Below are positions 1 through 6,327 of a DNA stretch of 7,179 nucleotides, one piece after another; within the stretch, counting starts at the first letter, position 1; the number at the start of each line of letters is the position of its first letter. This DNA is from Phascolarctobacterium sp. Lineage in GTDB: Bacteria; Bacillota; Negativicutes; Acidaminococcales; Acidaminococcaceae. The translations under genes were made by a program, and so were the position numbers. Under the pieces are notes generated by a model. It made no database searches, was not told the origin of the DNA, and was given only the letters and a program-made list of their open reading frames with translations. The stretch covers positions 1,512 through 8,690 of the forward strand of contig DXVZ01000077.1 in NCBI GenBank assembly GCA_019417125.1. Direction: 5' to 3'.

Positions 1-348
1 TACGCCGGTGTTGGCGAGGAAGAACGTATGGAGCGCGCAGCCAAGGCGCTGGAATCCGTAGGGCTTGGCAACAGGCTTGACCATAAGCCTAACGAGATGA
101 GCGGCGGCCAGCGGCAGCGTGTTGCTATTGCCCGTGCGCTGGTAAATAACCCTGCCATTATTATGGCGGACGAGCCTACGGGCAACCTTGATACAAAATC
201 CAGTTACGAAATTATGGATATTTTTAAAGCAATGAATAACGAGGGGAAAACCATTGTTATGGTAACGCACGAACCAGATATTGCTGAACAGACAAAGCGT
301 ATTCTGGTTATGCGCGACGGTAAGCTCGTCAGCGACGAGTGGAGGTGA
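1..348 (+). CDS. ABC transporter ATP-binding protein, MacB/LolD type (3' part, 5' end outside window)
   Basis: This is the C-terminal 115 residues of an ABC ATPase; the frame is open from base 1, so the true start, with the Walker A motif, lies upstream. Visible residues count from the first codon. The ABC signature is MSGGQRQRV (33-41), Walker B is IIMADE (53-58), the D-loop is GNLD (61-64) and the H-loop histidine is H90 in VTHE. The sequence is of the LolD/MacB/FtsE subclass, which energises permeases with one large extracytoplasmic domain rather than importers. It sits directly before a MacB-type permease: its TGA (346-348) lies against that gene's ribosome binding site, so the two are almost certainly one operon and one complex. 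The substrate cannot be told from sequence; family members export macrolides, peptides, lipoproteins or toxins. An adaptor (MacA/HlyD-like) gene may lie upstream but is not visible. ATPase identity is secure; substrate is unknown. Confidence 0.95.
   Translation, partial: YAGVGEEERMERAAKALESVGLGNRLDHKPNEMSGGQRQRVAIARALVNNPAIIMADEPTGNLDTKSSYEIMDIFKAMNNEGKTIVMVTHEPDIAEQTKRILVMRDGKLVSDEWR
341..347 (+). promoter_or_regulatory. Ribosome binding site deciding the permease start
   Basis: GGAGGTG lies 6 nt before the ATG at 354. The in-frame GTG at 339 has no upstream site of this quality and lies on the Shine-Dalgarno itself, so 354 is the better start. The site overlaps the end of the ATPase gene, which suggests coupled translation. 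Confidence 0.8.
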
Positions 349-353
349 CGCTG

Positions 354-1568
354 ATGTTTAACGAATCTATTAAAATGGCGCTGGAGGGCATGTTAAGCAA
401 CAAGCTGCGCACTTTCCTGACGCTTTTGGGTATCATCATCGGCGTTGGCGCGGTTATTGCCATGGTAAGCCTGGGATTTGGCGTAAAAGAGCAGATTAAG
501 AGCAATATTTCCAGCCTGGGCAGCAATTTGCTGATTGTTATGAGCGGCGGACGTACACCGAGCGGCGCGCGCCTGCCGATGGGCGAGGGTGCCAGGCTGA
601 CGGCAGAGGACGCCGAAGCGATAGAAAAACAGGTTGACGGCATTGCGCACGTGGCGCCGGCGGTGTCGCGTTCTTACCAGCTGGTGGCAGGCAACCAAAA
701 CTGGACTGCGAGCGTGGAGGGCACGACGCCGAACGTTCTTGATATCCGCAACTATCAGCTGGAGGACGGGCGCAACCTTACCCAGCGCGATCTTACCAGC
801 CGCGACCGTGTCTGCGTTATCGGGCAGACGATAGTAGAAAACCTTTTCCCGGACGGCGACGCCGTTGGCAAAACCGTGCGAATCAATAAAGCGCCGTTTA
901 AAGTCGTTGGCGTTTTGCAGACCAAGGGGCAGTCGTCCAGCGGGCAGGACCAGGATGACGTGGTATTTATTCCGCTGACAACGGCGCAGAACCGTATGAT
1001 GGGCATTACCTATATTAACCGCATTACCATTCAGGCGGAGAACGAAAACTTGGTTGACCAGGTGCAGGCAGACGTAGAAGCGTTGCTGCGCGTACGCCAT
1101 AAAATACAGGATAATGACTATGACGATTTTACAGTGCGCAATTTGGCTGCTTTAATGGACACGATGATGGAAACAGCAAATACCATTACTATGCTTTTAG
1201 GCTGCATTGCGGCAATCAGTCTGCTTGTTGGCGGCATTGGCATTATGAATATTATGCTGGTGTCGGTAACGGAACGCACGCGCGAAATCGGTATCCGCAA
1301 AGCGCTGGGCGCAACGTATGATAATATACTTTTACAGTTTTTGATTGAAGCGATGGTTATCGGTATATTCGGCGGCACTTTGGGCGTGCTGCTGGGCGTG
1401 GGCGCGTCTTATGCCATCAGCTATTTTGCAGGCTGGATGACGATTATTTCGGTGCCGGTAATTTTAATAGCGGTACTGTTTTCGGTCGGCATAGGCTTAT
1501 TTTTCGGCATCTATCCGGCGCGCAAGGCAGCGCTGCTCGACCCGATTGAGGCTTTGCGTTATGAATAA
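354..1568 (+). CDS. MacB-family ABC transporter permease
   Basis: This 404-residue inner-membrane permease partners the preceding ATPase. The layout is typical of MacB. A cytoplasmic start leads into TM1 (about 20-42), followed by a large extracytoplasmic domain (about 43-275, MacB_PCD-like). A C-terminal FtsX-type domain then has three helices (about 278-303, 328-357, 365-388). The loop after TM2 reads SVTERTREIGIRKALGA (304-320), the hallmark coupling segment of the family, and the tail YPARKAALLDPIEALRYE (387-404) is also diagnostic. Length matches the usual stand-alone permeases of about 400 residues; this is not the fused ATPase-permease form of E. coli MacB. It works by mechanotransmission: ATP hydrolysis moves the extracytoplasmic domain rather than passing substrate through the membrane. 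Substrate is unknown; macrolide or antimicrobial-peptide export is one possibility but nothing here proves it. The stop codon overlaps a possible small ORF at 1561. Confidence 0.93.
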   Translation: MFNESIKMALEGMLSNKLRTFLTLLGIIIGVGAVIAMVSLGFGVKEQIKSNISSLGSNLLIVMSGGRTPSGARLPMGEGARLTAEDAEAIEKQVDGIAHVAPAVSRSYQLVAGNQNWTASVEGTTPNVLDIRNYQLEDGRNLTQRDLTSRDRVCVIGQTIVENLFPDGDAVGKTVRINKAPFKVVGVLQTKGQSSSGQDQDDVVFIPLTTAQNRMMGITYINRITIQAENENLVDQVQADVEALLRVRHKIQDNDYDDFTVRNLAALMDTMMETANTITMLLGCIAAISLLVGGIGIMNIMLVSVTERTREIGIRKALGATYDNILLQFLIEAMVIGIFGGTLGVLLGVGASYAISYFAGWMTIISVPVILIAVLFSVGIGLFFGIYPARKAALLDPIEALRYE

Positions 1569-1731
1569 CGGCAAACGGCACAAAACTACATTAAAAGAAG
1601 TTTTAACGGCCTTCTATGCTTATCTTAGAAGGCCTAAAACTGTTTTTGATATTAAAGACCGTCTGAAGGCTTTAATTTTTTTTGCAATAATTATTTGGAT
1701 ATTGGAGAAAATTGTTCAAATTTTTTGCTGA
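1561..1731 (+). CDS. Doubtful 56-residue membrane peptide ORF
   Basis: An ATG overlaps the permease stop (ATGAATAA) and opens a 56-codon frame. The peptide would have a basic N-terminal half (MNNGKRHKTTLKEV) and one hydrophobic helix (about 38-55, rich in I, L, F). Points for: the overlapping start that would allow translational coupling, and a plausible basic-then-hydrophobic layout. Points against: the ribosome binding site is weak (TTGAGG, 1546-1551), I recognise no family, and the ORF contains two hairpins followed by T residues that look like terminators for the ABC operon. The hydrophobic helix is partly encoded by the T-rich terminator tail, so it could be a by-product. It could be an accessory peptide of the ABC exporter or not a gene at all. 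Confidence 0.3.
   Translation: MNNGKRHKTTLKEVLTAFYAYLRRPKTVFDIKDRLKALIFFAIIIWILEKIVQIFC
1600..1647 (+). terminator. First of two tandem intrinsic terminators after the ABC operon
   Basis: A 9-bp perfect stem, GGCCTTCTA (1608-1616) with TAGAAGGCC (1626-1634), encloses a 9-nt loop. It is extended by GTTTTA (1600-1605) pairing with TAAAAC (1635-1640) after a 2-nt bulge. A run of five T follows (1643-1647). It starts 31 nt after the permease stop, where a terminator is expected. The T run is short and begins 2 nt after the stem, so efficiency may be moderate. Confidence 0.65.
1651..1683 (+). terminator. Second tandem intrinsic terminator
   Basis: ATTAAAG plus CC (1651-1660, with A1658 bulged) pairs with GGCTTTAAT (1668-1676) around a 7-nt loop. 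The hairpin runs into eight T residues (1676-1683). The stem is AT-rich but has the long uninterrupted U tract that intrinsic termination needs. With the hairpin just upstream, it would separate the ABC operon from nadD. Confidence 0.65.
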
Positions 1732-1744
1732 CTTGTGATATAAT
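1715..1744 (+). promoter_or_regulatory. Promoter with extended -10 upstream of nadD
   Basis: A consensus -10, TATAAT (1739-1744), is preceded by TGA (1736-1738), giving the extended TGnTATAAT form. The best -35 is TTCAAA (1715-1720), 4 of 6 matches with an 18-nt spacer; weak -35 elements are normal with extended -10 promoters. Transcription would begin near 1751, about 30 nt before the nadD start, and just downstream of the tandem terminators. It probably drives the whole nadD-to-TSUP run. Confidence 0.75.
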
Positions 1745-1782
1745 TACTTGATAGATATGTTTTATTTTGGAGGAAAGCAGCT

Positions 1783-2388
1783 GTGACAGTTAAAAAGCTG
1801 GGCATTATCGGCGGGTCGTTCGACCCGGTGCATAAGGGGCATTTAAGCAGCGCGGAGTTTGTTTACCGTACCCTGAATTTGGACAAAGTGATTTTTGTGC
1901 CTGCTTATATTGCACCGCATAAAATCGGCATGGAATTTGCCTCTGCGCAGGACCGTTACCGCATGACGGAACTGGCTGTGCAGGATTACCCTTATTTTGA
2001 AGTCAGCGATGTGGAATTAAAACGCAGCGGTATTTCCTATACTTATGATACGGTGCTGGAGCTGAAACAGCAGTACCCTGATTACGAGCTGTATTTTATT
2101 GTGGGTGCGGATTCGGTGCCGCAGCTAAGCACATGGAAGCATATTTACGATATTTTAAAGGAAGTTACCTTTGTAGCCGTGGCAAGGCCGGGTTATGCCA
2201 AAGCTTTTGCCAAAGCGCGCGAATATTTTGGCGGGCTGGGCGAAGAAAAAATTATGCTTTTAAAAATGCCGGAGCAGCCTGTTTCATCGACGGAAATCCG
2301 CGAATGCGTAAAAAAAGGCGAAAGCATTGAAGGCATGGTGCCAGACGCGGTGCGCGGCTATATTTTGCAAAAAGGATTGTACCGCTGA
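1783..2388 (+). CDS. nadD: Nicotinate-nucleotide adenylyltransferase (NaMN adenylyltransferase)
   Basis: A cytoplasmic enzyme of 201 residues that adenylates nicotinic acid mononucleotide with ATP to give deamido-NAD, the step before NAD synthetase in the de novo and salvage routes. The nucleotidyltransferase signature GGSFDPVHKGH lies at residues 10-20, with the HxGH ATP-binding motif at H17-H20. The family motif VSSTEIR is at 167-173, GADS is at 108-111 and ISYTYDT at 84-90. Full length for bacterial NadD (about 190-215). The start is a GTG at 1783, chosen because GGAGG (1769-1773) is 9 nt upstream and the conserved N-terminal strand begins six codons later. It is the first gene of the run and is followed 20 nt later by yqeK, a pairing common in Firmicutes. 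Confidence 0.96.
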   Translation: MTVKKLGIIGGSFDPVHKGHLSSAEFVYRTLNLDKVIFVPAYIAPHKIGMEFASAQDRYRMTELAVQDYPYFEVSDVELKRSGISYTYDTVLELKQQYPDYELYFIVGADSVPQLSTWKHIYDILKEVTFVAVARPGYAKAFAKAREYFGGLGEEKIMLLKMPEQPVSSTEIRECVKKGESIEGMVPDAVRGYILQKGLYR

Positions 2389-2408
2389 GCAGAAAGAAGG
2401 ATTTATAA

Positions 2409-2981
2409 ATGCTTACACTTGACGAGATGAAAGATACACTGCAAAAAGCTCTGCCGCCCAAGCGGTTTAAACATTCGCTGGGCGTTTACGAAACGGCAAT
2501 GAAAATGGCGGAACATTACGGCATGCCGGCGGAAAAAGTAGCAGTTGCTTCGCTTTTGCACGACTGCGGGCGCGAGGTGCCCACCGATAAACAGGTGGAA
2601 AAAGCGGAAGAATTGGGGATGGAAGTAGATTACGTGGAACGCCGCCAGCCAATTTTGCTGCATGCAAAAATGGGCGCGTACTATGCCGAACATAAATATG
2701 GCGTAACCGACCCGGAAATTTTGGAGGCCATTAGGCTGCACAGCACCGGCGCGCCGGATATGACTGATTTGGACATGGTGGTGTATCTTGCCGATTTGAT
2801 TGAGCCGGGCAGGGATTTTGACGGCGTGGAAAAACTGCGTAAAGTATGCTTTGAAAATCTGGAAAAAGCAATGATTAAATCTTATGCCAATACGATTGAA
2901 TATTTGCTGGATAATAAGCTTTTAATCCACCCGGCCTGCATTTTTGGCTATAACCAGCTGCTGATAAAATTAAACAAGTAA
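2409..2981 (+). CDS. yqeK: HD-domain bis(5'-nucleosyl)-tetraphosphatase (symmetrical), YqeK family
   Basis: This 190-residue HD-superfamily phosphohydrolase belongs to the YqeK family, whose members cleave diadenosine tetraphosphate (Ap4A) symmetrically to two ADP and so limit this stress alarmone in the cytoplasm. Candidate metal ligands are visible in the right order: H22 in KHSLGV, the H51-D52 pair in LLHDCGRE, H85 in ILLHAKMGA, H111 in IRLHSTG and D129 in YLADLIEPGRDF. These last stretches are characteristic of YqeK rather than of general HD proteins. Length is normal. The start ATG is 7 nt after AGAAGGA (2395-2401). The position between nadD and an LCP gene or rsfS is the usual Firmicutes arrangement and supports the call. 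The Ap4A activity is taken from family knowledge, not from this sequence alone. Confidence 0.92.
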   Translation: MLTLDEMKDTLQKALPPKRFKHSLGVYETAMKMAEHYGMPAEKVAVASLLHDCGREVPTDKQVEKAEELGMEVDYVERRQPILLHAKMGAYYAEHKYGVTDPEILEAIRLHSTGAPDMTDLDMVVYLADLIEPGRDFDGVEKLRKVCFENLEKAMIKSYANTIEYLLDNKLLIHPACIFGYNQLLIKLNK

Positions 2982-3001
2982 ACTGCTGTTAGGAGATTGG
3001 T

Positions 3002-4072
3002 ATGGCTTTTGAAGAAGATAAACTTCCGCAGCAGCCGCGCCGCAAGCGTAAGCTTAGGTGGGGCAGGCTGGTGTTTTTTGTGGCTGTGCTGGCAGTGGTT
3101 GTTACGGCAGGTTTTTGGGGCGCGGTGTGGTGCTACGATAACCTGATTGCGCCGCCCAAGGTGGACGTTGTTGGCGCGGACAGAAAAATAACTGAGGACG
3201 CAACGCTGAACAGCCGCATTAACGTGCTGCTTTTGGGTATCGATGACGGTGACAGTGAAGCGGCGGAAAGTGAACCGAAGCGCACCGACGCTATGATGCT
3301 GGCAAGTTTCGACCCGGAAGGCAACGAGGTGGCGCTGGTATCCATGCCGCGCGACACTATGGTGCAGATACCCGGGCACCGCGGCTATGATAAAATTAAT
3401 GCCGCTTATGCTTACGGCGGCGTAATGCTTGCCAAGCAGACTGTCGCTAATCTTTTGCGCGTGCCTATTCACTATTATGTGCTTGTTGACTGGCGGGCGT
3501 TTAAAGAATCCATCGACCTTATCGGCGGTGTGGATTTATATGTTGATAAGGATATGTATTACGAAGACCCCTACGCCGATTTGGTAATTGACATTAAGCA
3601 CGGCTATCAGCATTTGAACGGGGAGCTTGCCGGGCAGTATGTGCGTTTCCGCAAAGATGAATTGGGCGATATTGGCCGCGTGCAGCGGCAGCAAAAGTTT
3701 ATGATGGCACTGGCGGCGCAGATTTTTAATATCGACACCGTTACTAAAATACCGGCTCTTTTTTCGACGGTCGACCGCCACGTGGAAACCGATATGGATA
3801 CTATGACGATGATTAAGGCCGCTAACACTTTTAAGCTGTTTGGCGACCAGAATTTAAAAAGCTGCATGCTGTACGGCGATTTTTACGATTCGCCTGACGG
3901 TATCAGCTATTGGCGCACATCACCACAGCAGGTGGAGCGTACTTTAAACGAACTGGGTATTCCCTTTATGAAAGGTGACGGCGAAAGCCAGCAACTGGAA
4001 GGAAATATTATTACAGAAACAACTGACGGTATAAATAATAACGATGTAACAGCAAAGGAGGCTGAACAATGA
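3002..4072 (+). CDS. LytR-CpsA-Psr (LCP) family cell-wall polymer transferase
   Basis: A 356-residue membrane-anchored protein. A short basic cytoplasmic segment (RRKRKLRWGR, 13-22) precedes one TM helix (about 23-45) that puts the catalytic domain outside. The LCP domain runs from about 72 to 240. It contains VLLLGID (75-81), KRTDAM (93-98), SMPRD (114-118) with the family's catalytic Arg-Asp pair (R117, D118), and the arginine-rich block R215, R217, D223, R226, R229 that binds the polyprenyl pyrophosphate head. LCP enzymes move glycopolymers from undecaprenyl pyrophosphate carriers to peptidoglycan or other cell-wall acceptors. The last 30 or so residues (about 327-356) are low-complexity and N/T/E-rich, probably disordered. 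The ATG is 6 nt after AGGAG (2991-2995). Its TGA overlaps the rsfS start by 4 nt. Family is secure; the exact polymer in this organism is unknown, and older annotations as a transcriptional regulator (LytR) should not be followed. Confidence 0.94.
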   Translation: MAFEEDKLPQQPRRKRKLRWGRLVFFVAVLAVVVTAGFWGAVWCYDNLIAPPKVDVVGADRKITEDATLNSRINVLLLGIDDGDSEAAESEPKRTDAMMLASFDPEGNEVALVSMPRDTMVQIPGHRGYDKINAAYAYGGVMLAKQTVANLLRVPIHYYVLVDWRAFKESIDLIGGVDLYVDKDMYYEDPYADLVIDIKHGYQHLNGELAGQYVRFRKDELGDIGRVQRQQKFMMALAAQIFNIDTVTKIPALFSTVDRHVETDMDTMTMIKAANTFKLFGDQNLKSCMLYGDFYDSPDGISYWRTSPQQVERTLNELGIPFMKGDGESQQLEGNIITETTDGINNNDVTAKEAEQ

Positions 4073-4431
4073 ATTTTACCCCTCAGCAGGTAGCGCGCAA
4101 AATAGCTGCCGCAGCATCTGATAAAAAGGCAAAGGATATTTTGCTTTTGAATATGGAAAACCTTTCGCCGCTGACGGATTATTTTGTAATTGCCAGCGCC
4201 GGCAACGTAACGCTGGTTAAGGCTATTGCCGATAATATTGAAGAAAAATTGGCGGAGGACGGTATTCTGCCATCCCATACTGAGGGCTATGCCGAAGGCC
4301 GCTGGATTTTGATGGATTACGGCGACTGCGTAGCGCATATCTTTTTAGAAGAAGACCGAGATTTTTATAATTTGGAGCAGCTGTGGGCAGATGCTCCTTC
4401 AGAAAGTTTTGCGGAGGACGAAGATGAATAA
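4069..4431 (+). CDS. rsfS: Ribosome silencing factor RsfS (YbeB/Iojap family)
   Basis: A 120-residue cytoplasmic protein that binds ribosomal protein uL14 on the 50S subunit and blocks joining of the 30S subunit, lowering translation during nutrient limitation. Family motifs present are LTDYFVIASAGN (35-46), EGYAEGRWILMDYGD (72-86) followed by CVAHIF (87-92), and FYNLEQLW (99-106). The acidic tail after about 110 is variable in the family. The start codon overlaps the LCP stop (ATGA) and has a strong ribosome binding site, AAAGGAGG (4054-4061), 7 nt upstream. The nadD-yqeK-LCP-rsfS order is the common Firmicutes cluster. Confidence 0.96.
   Translation: MNFTPQQVARKIAAAASDKKAKDILLLNMENLSPLTDYFVIASAGNVTLVKAIADNIEEKLAEDGILPSHTEGYAEGRWILMDYGDCVAHIFLEEDRDFYNLEQLWADAPSESFAEDEDE
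4413..4417 (+). promoter_or_regulatory. Ribosome binding site deciding the cvfB start
   Basis: GGAGG is 6 nt before the ATG at 4424. The earlier in-frame ATG at 4391 lies well inside rsfS with no comparable site and would add 11 residues not expected for the family. The site is within the rsfS coding region, so translation of the two genes is probably coupled. Confidence 0.8.
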
Positions 4432-5320
4432 GGTGCAGCCGCATGCCAAATACCGTCCTGGTGACGTAGTTACCTTAAAAGCTGTGCGCGCTTCGGAAAT
4501 GGGTGTATTTTTGGATGCAGGTACAGGCGATACGGCGGACGATATTTTGCTGCATAAATTACAGCAGGACGGCGAAGTAAAAGTTGGCGACAGCGTTAAG
4601 GTATATTTATATCTGGACCCGCATGGGCGCTTAACTGCCAGCATGAAGCTGCCGAAAATGCGCGAAGGGCAGCTTGGTTATGTAAAAGTGCTGAGCGTTA
4701 CGCGCGACGGCGGTTTTGTCGATATTGGTGCGGAGCGCGGCGTATTTTTGCCTTACAGCCAAATGCGCGGGCATGTTTCGCCGGGGCAGCTGGTTTGGGT
4801 TAAGCTGTACCGCGATAAAACCGGACGCCAGGCGGTAAGCATGCGCGTTGACAAGGAAATGCAGAAAGCCTCCAAACCGGCAGTAGGTCTTAAAGTGGGA
4901 GATAACGTAACTGGTACGGTTTACAATATTCTGCCGGAGGGATTCTTTATTTTTACCAGCCAGCGCTTTTTAGGCTTTTTGCACCGCAGCGAGGTTCCTG
5001 GCGGCAGACTGGATTTTGGCCAGGAAATTACCGCGAGGGTTGCGTATATCCGCGAAGACGGCAGGCTGAACCTTTCCATGCGCCAGCAGAAAGAGCATGC
5101 CATGGTTGCCGATGCGGAAGATATTTTAAATTTTTTAAAGAAACGCGGCGGCAAAATGCCGTACTGCGACGATACGCCGATGGAAATAATTAAAGAAAAG
5201 TTCGGCATTAGCAAAGCGGCGTTTAAGCGCGCGCTGGGCAGGCTGCTGCGCCAAGGGCTTATCCGCCAGGAAGAGGGCTGGACCATTCTTTTAAATTCGG
5301 ATGCAGACAATAAAAAATGA
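4424..5320 (+). CDS. CvfB/YitL-like RNA-binding protein with three S1 domains and a winged helix
   Basis: A 298-residue protein with the CvfB architecture. A first S1-like unit lies at about 10-76, a second at about 81-142 (GYVKVLSVTRDGGFVDIGAERGVFLP at its start), and a third at about 156-221 (VGDNVTGTVYNILPEGFFIF). A C-terminal winged helix (about 228-290) carries TPMEIIKEKFGISKAAFKRALG, the strongest family signature. CvfB was first described as a virulence regulator in Staphylococcus aureus and binds RNA. Its precise role here is unknown; ribosome- or mRNA-linked regulation is inferred. Full length compared with the family (about 280-300). Start 4424 overlaps the rsfS stop by 8 nt; the stop overlaps the next gene by 4 nt. 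Its place next to rsfS fits a translation-related job. Confidence 0.88.
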   Translation: MNKVQPHAKYRPGDVVTLKAVRASEMGVFLDAGTGDTADDILLHKLQQDGEVKVGDSVKVYLYLDPHGRLTASMKLPKMREGQLGYVKVLSVTRDGGFVDIGAERGVFLPYSQMRGHVSPGQLVWVKLYRDKTGRQAVSMRVDKEMQKASKPAVGLKVGDNVTGTVYNILPEGFFIFTSQRFLGFLHRSEVPGGRLDFGQEITARVAYIREDGRLNLSMRQQKEHAMVADAEDILNFLKKRGGKMPYCDDTPMEIIKEKFGISKAAFKRALGRLLRQGLIRQEEGWTILLNSDADNKK

Positions 5321-6063
5321 TGGACGTACTGCTTATTGCTTATGTTTCAATAAGTGTGTTTGTTGCAGCGCTGTTTTTTGCCGTTACCGGCTTTACGCTT
5401 TCGCTGGTAGCGGTACCGTTTTTAATGCCGGTTTTAGGCGCTAAAGAAACAGTGGTTTTTATTATTTTCGGTACGTTTCTTGCCAAGGCTGTGGCGTTGT
5501 GGAATACACGCAGGGATTTTGAGTGGCGTACCGTGCTGGTGACGGCTGCTGGCAGTGTGCTGGGCAGCCTGCCGGGCGGCTATGTTTTAAACGTTATACC
5601 AACGGCGTACCTGCAAATTTTGCTGGGCGTAATGCTTTTGGCTGTTATGTTGCTTATGGGTATGCAGGTTAATTTTAGTGTTAAAAATAAAACGCTGGGG
5701 CGCATAACAGCAGGTTTTATCAGTGGTTTTTCGGCGGCGATGACGAGTATCAGCGGTCCGCCGGTAGCGTTGTATTTTTTAGCTGAAGGGCGTGGTAAAG
5801 TAGTGACGCGCGCCAACATGTGCTGGATTTTTGCTTTCGGCAGCCTGGGTACAATGGCGTCGCTGCTCTTATCGGGCAGCTTTATCAGCAGTGATTTAAT
5901 GCTTTTGGCGGCTTATGCTGCTTTGCCGCTGCTGTTGGGCATGTGGCTGGGCGAGCGCTGCTTTTATAAAATTAACCAGCGTTTATTTATACGGATTAGC
6001 AAAATTTTTGTGATTATCGGCGCGTGTACTGCACTTTACCGTGGTGTAGCAGCGCTGCTGTAA
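5317..6063 (+). CDS. TauE/SafE (TSUP) family membrane transporter
   Basis: A 248-residue, very hydrophobic protein with about seven or eight predicted helices (roughly 4-28, 30-40, 44-62, 72-95, 98-117, 128-153, 166-188, 192-212 and 226-245, some short). It has the two-repeat pattern of the family: a glycine-rich motif in repeat one (GSVLGSLPGGYVL, 79-91) and GFISGFSAAMTSISGPPVALYF-like residues at 133-154 in repeat two. TSUP members move sulfite, sulfoacetate, other organosulfur compounds or unrelated anions, and most are uncharacterised. The start is one of two adjacent ATGs (5317 or 5320) overlapping the cvfB stop. No clear ribosome binding site is seen, so translation probably depends on coupling to cvfB. 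No sulfur-metabolism gene is nearby, so a sulfite-exporter label would be overprecise. No strong terminator is seen after it. Confidence 0.88.
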   Translation: MMDVLLIAYVSISVFVAALFFAVTGFTLSLVAVPFLMPVLGAKETVVFIIFGTFLAKAVALWNTRRDFEWRTVLVTAAGSVLGSLPGGYVLNVIPTAYLQILLGVMLLAVMLLMGMQVNFSVKNKTLGRITAGFISGFSAAMTSISGPPVALYFLAEGRGKVVTRANMCWIFAFGSLGTMASLLLSGSFISSDLMLLAAYAALPLLLGMWLGERCFYKINQRLFIRISKIFVIIGACTALYRGVAALL

Positions 6064-6120
6064 CATTGTTTACAAAAAATCGGTTAAATAAAAATTTTTT
6101 ACAATTTTGCCATTTTTTGC
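6064..6120 (+). other. AT-rich intergenic spacer, possible UP element
   Basis: The 57 nt between the TSUP stop and the aromatic-gene promoter are strongly AT-rich with A and T tracts (for example AAAAATTTTTT near 6091-6100). Tracts just upstream of a -35 can act as an UP element. Imperfect, GC-free pairing (AAAAAAT with ATTTTTT) could form a weak hairpin, but I do not see a convincing terminator for the upstream operon. Confidence 0.35.
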
Positions 6121-6149
6121 TTGACGGTTGTTTGCAGGCAGGTTAAAAT
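6121..6149 (+). promoter_or_regulatory. Sigma-70-type promoter for the leader peptide and DAHP synthase
   Basis: TTGACG (6121-6126, 5 of 6 matches) and TAAAAT (6144-6149, 5 of 6) are separated by exactly 17 nt. Transcription would start near 6154-6157, leaving about 30 nt before the leader ATG. It is the best promoter in the window by consensus match, as expected for a gene regulated after initiation by attenuation. No operator palindrome is evident over it. Confidence 0.85.
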
Positions 6150-6183
6150 GACAACATCAAATAACTTTTAAGGTGTGTGTATC

Positions 6184-6327
6184 ATGGAACAGATTTGGCA
6201 GCAAAATGCTAAAAGTGCATACTTTTTCGGCTTTAGCCAGGGCTACTTTTACTTTAGCGCTGGTCTTTTTGCATGCTTAAAATCTAATAGCAGTCCAACC
6301 GTAAACAGATGCCTTGACATCAGTTAA
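6184..6327 (+). CDS. Aromatic-rich leader peptide of the DAHP synthase attenuator
   Basis: A 47-codon ORF lies between a strong promoter and an intrinsic terminator. The ATG is 8 nt after AAGGTG (6170-6175). The peptide begins MEQIWQQNAKSAYFFGFSQG and continues YFYFSAGLF; residues 13-29 hold Y13, F14, F15, F17, Y21, F22, Y23, F24 and F29, and W5 lies upstream. Ten of the first 29 residues are aromatic, and the last 18 contain none. This is the composition of a regulatory leader that makes ribosomes stall when charged tRNA-Phe, tRNA-Tyr or possibly tRNA-Trp is scarce. The stop codon (6325-6327) falls inside the proposed antiterminator, so a ribosome finishing the peptide would cover it. It is probably not a functional protein in itself. 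Too short for ordinary gene callers; evidence is composition, position and the matching downstream gene. Confidence 0.85.
   Translation: MEQIWQQNAKSAYFFGFSQGYFYFSAGLFACLKSNSSPTVNRCLDIS
6208..6258 (+). promoter_or_regulatory. Alternative hairpins over the Tyr/Phe codons of the leader
   Basis: AAAAGT (6211-6216) pairs perfectly with ACTTTT (6221-6226) around a GCAT loop. Alternatively GCTAAAAGT (6208-6216) pairs with ACTTTAGC (6251-6258), with one A bulged, and encloses most of the Tyr/Phe codons. Such a stem could pause RNA polymerase or slow the ribosome, as the 1:2 pause hairpin does in classical attenuators. Pairing is read by eye; the function is inference. Confidence 0.4.

Noticed and set aside
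339..353. GTG at 339 as the permease start
   Set aside because: It overlaps the Shine-Dalgarno GGAGGTG that is correctly spaced for the ATG at 354, and family members begin near the latter.
393..1100. A 235-codon open frame on the minus strand
   Set aside because: It lies wholly antisense to the well-supported MacB-type permease, has no recognisable domain and has an irregular His/Arg/Asn-rich composition typical of a shadow frame.
1546..1560. TTG at 1546 as the start of the small ORF
   Set aside because: It lies inside the permease's conserved C-terminal motif with no ribosome binding site; the ATG at 1561 overlapping the stop is the only reasonable start.
2948..3472. A 174-codon open frame on the minus strand
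   Set aside because: It is antisense to the start of the LCP gene, including its TM and catalytic motifs, and shows no domain of its own.
6064..6118. Intrinsic terminator after the TSUP gene
   Set aside because: Only A-T pairing with large bulges can be drawn (AAAAAAT with ATTTTTT); there is no GC-containing stem followed by a T run, so it was not called.
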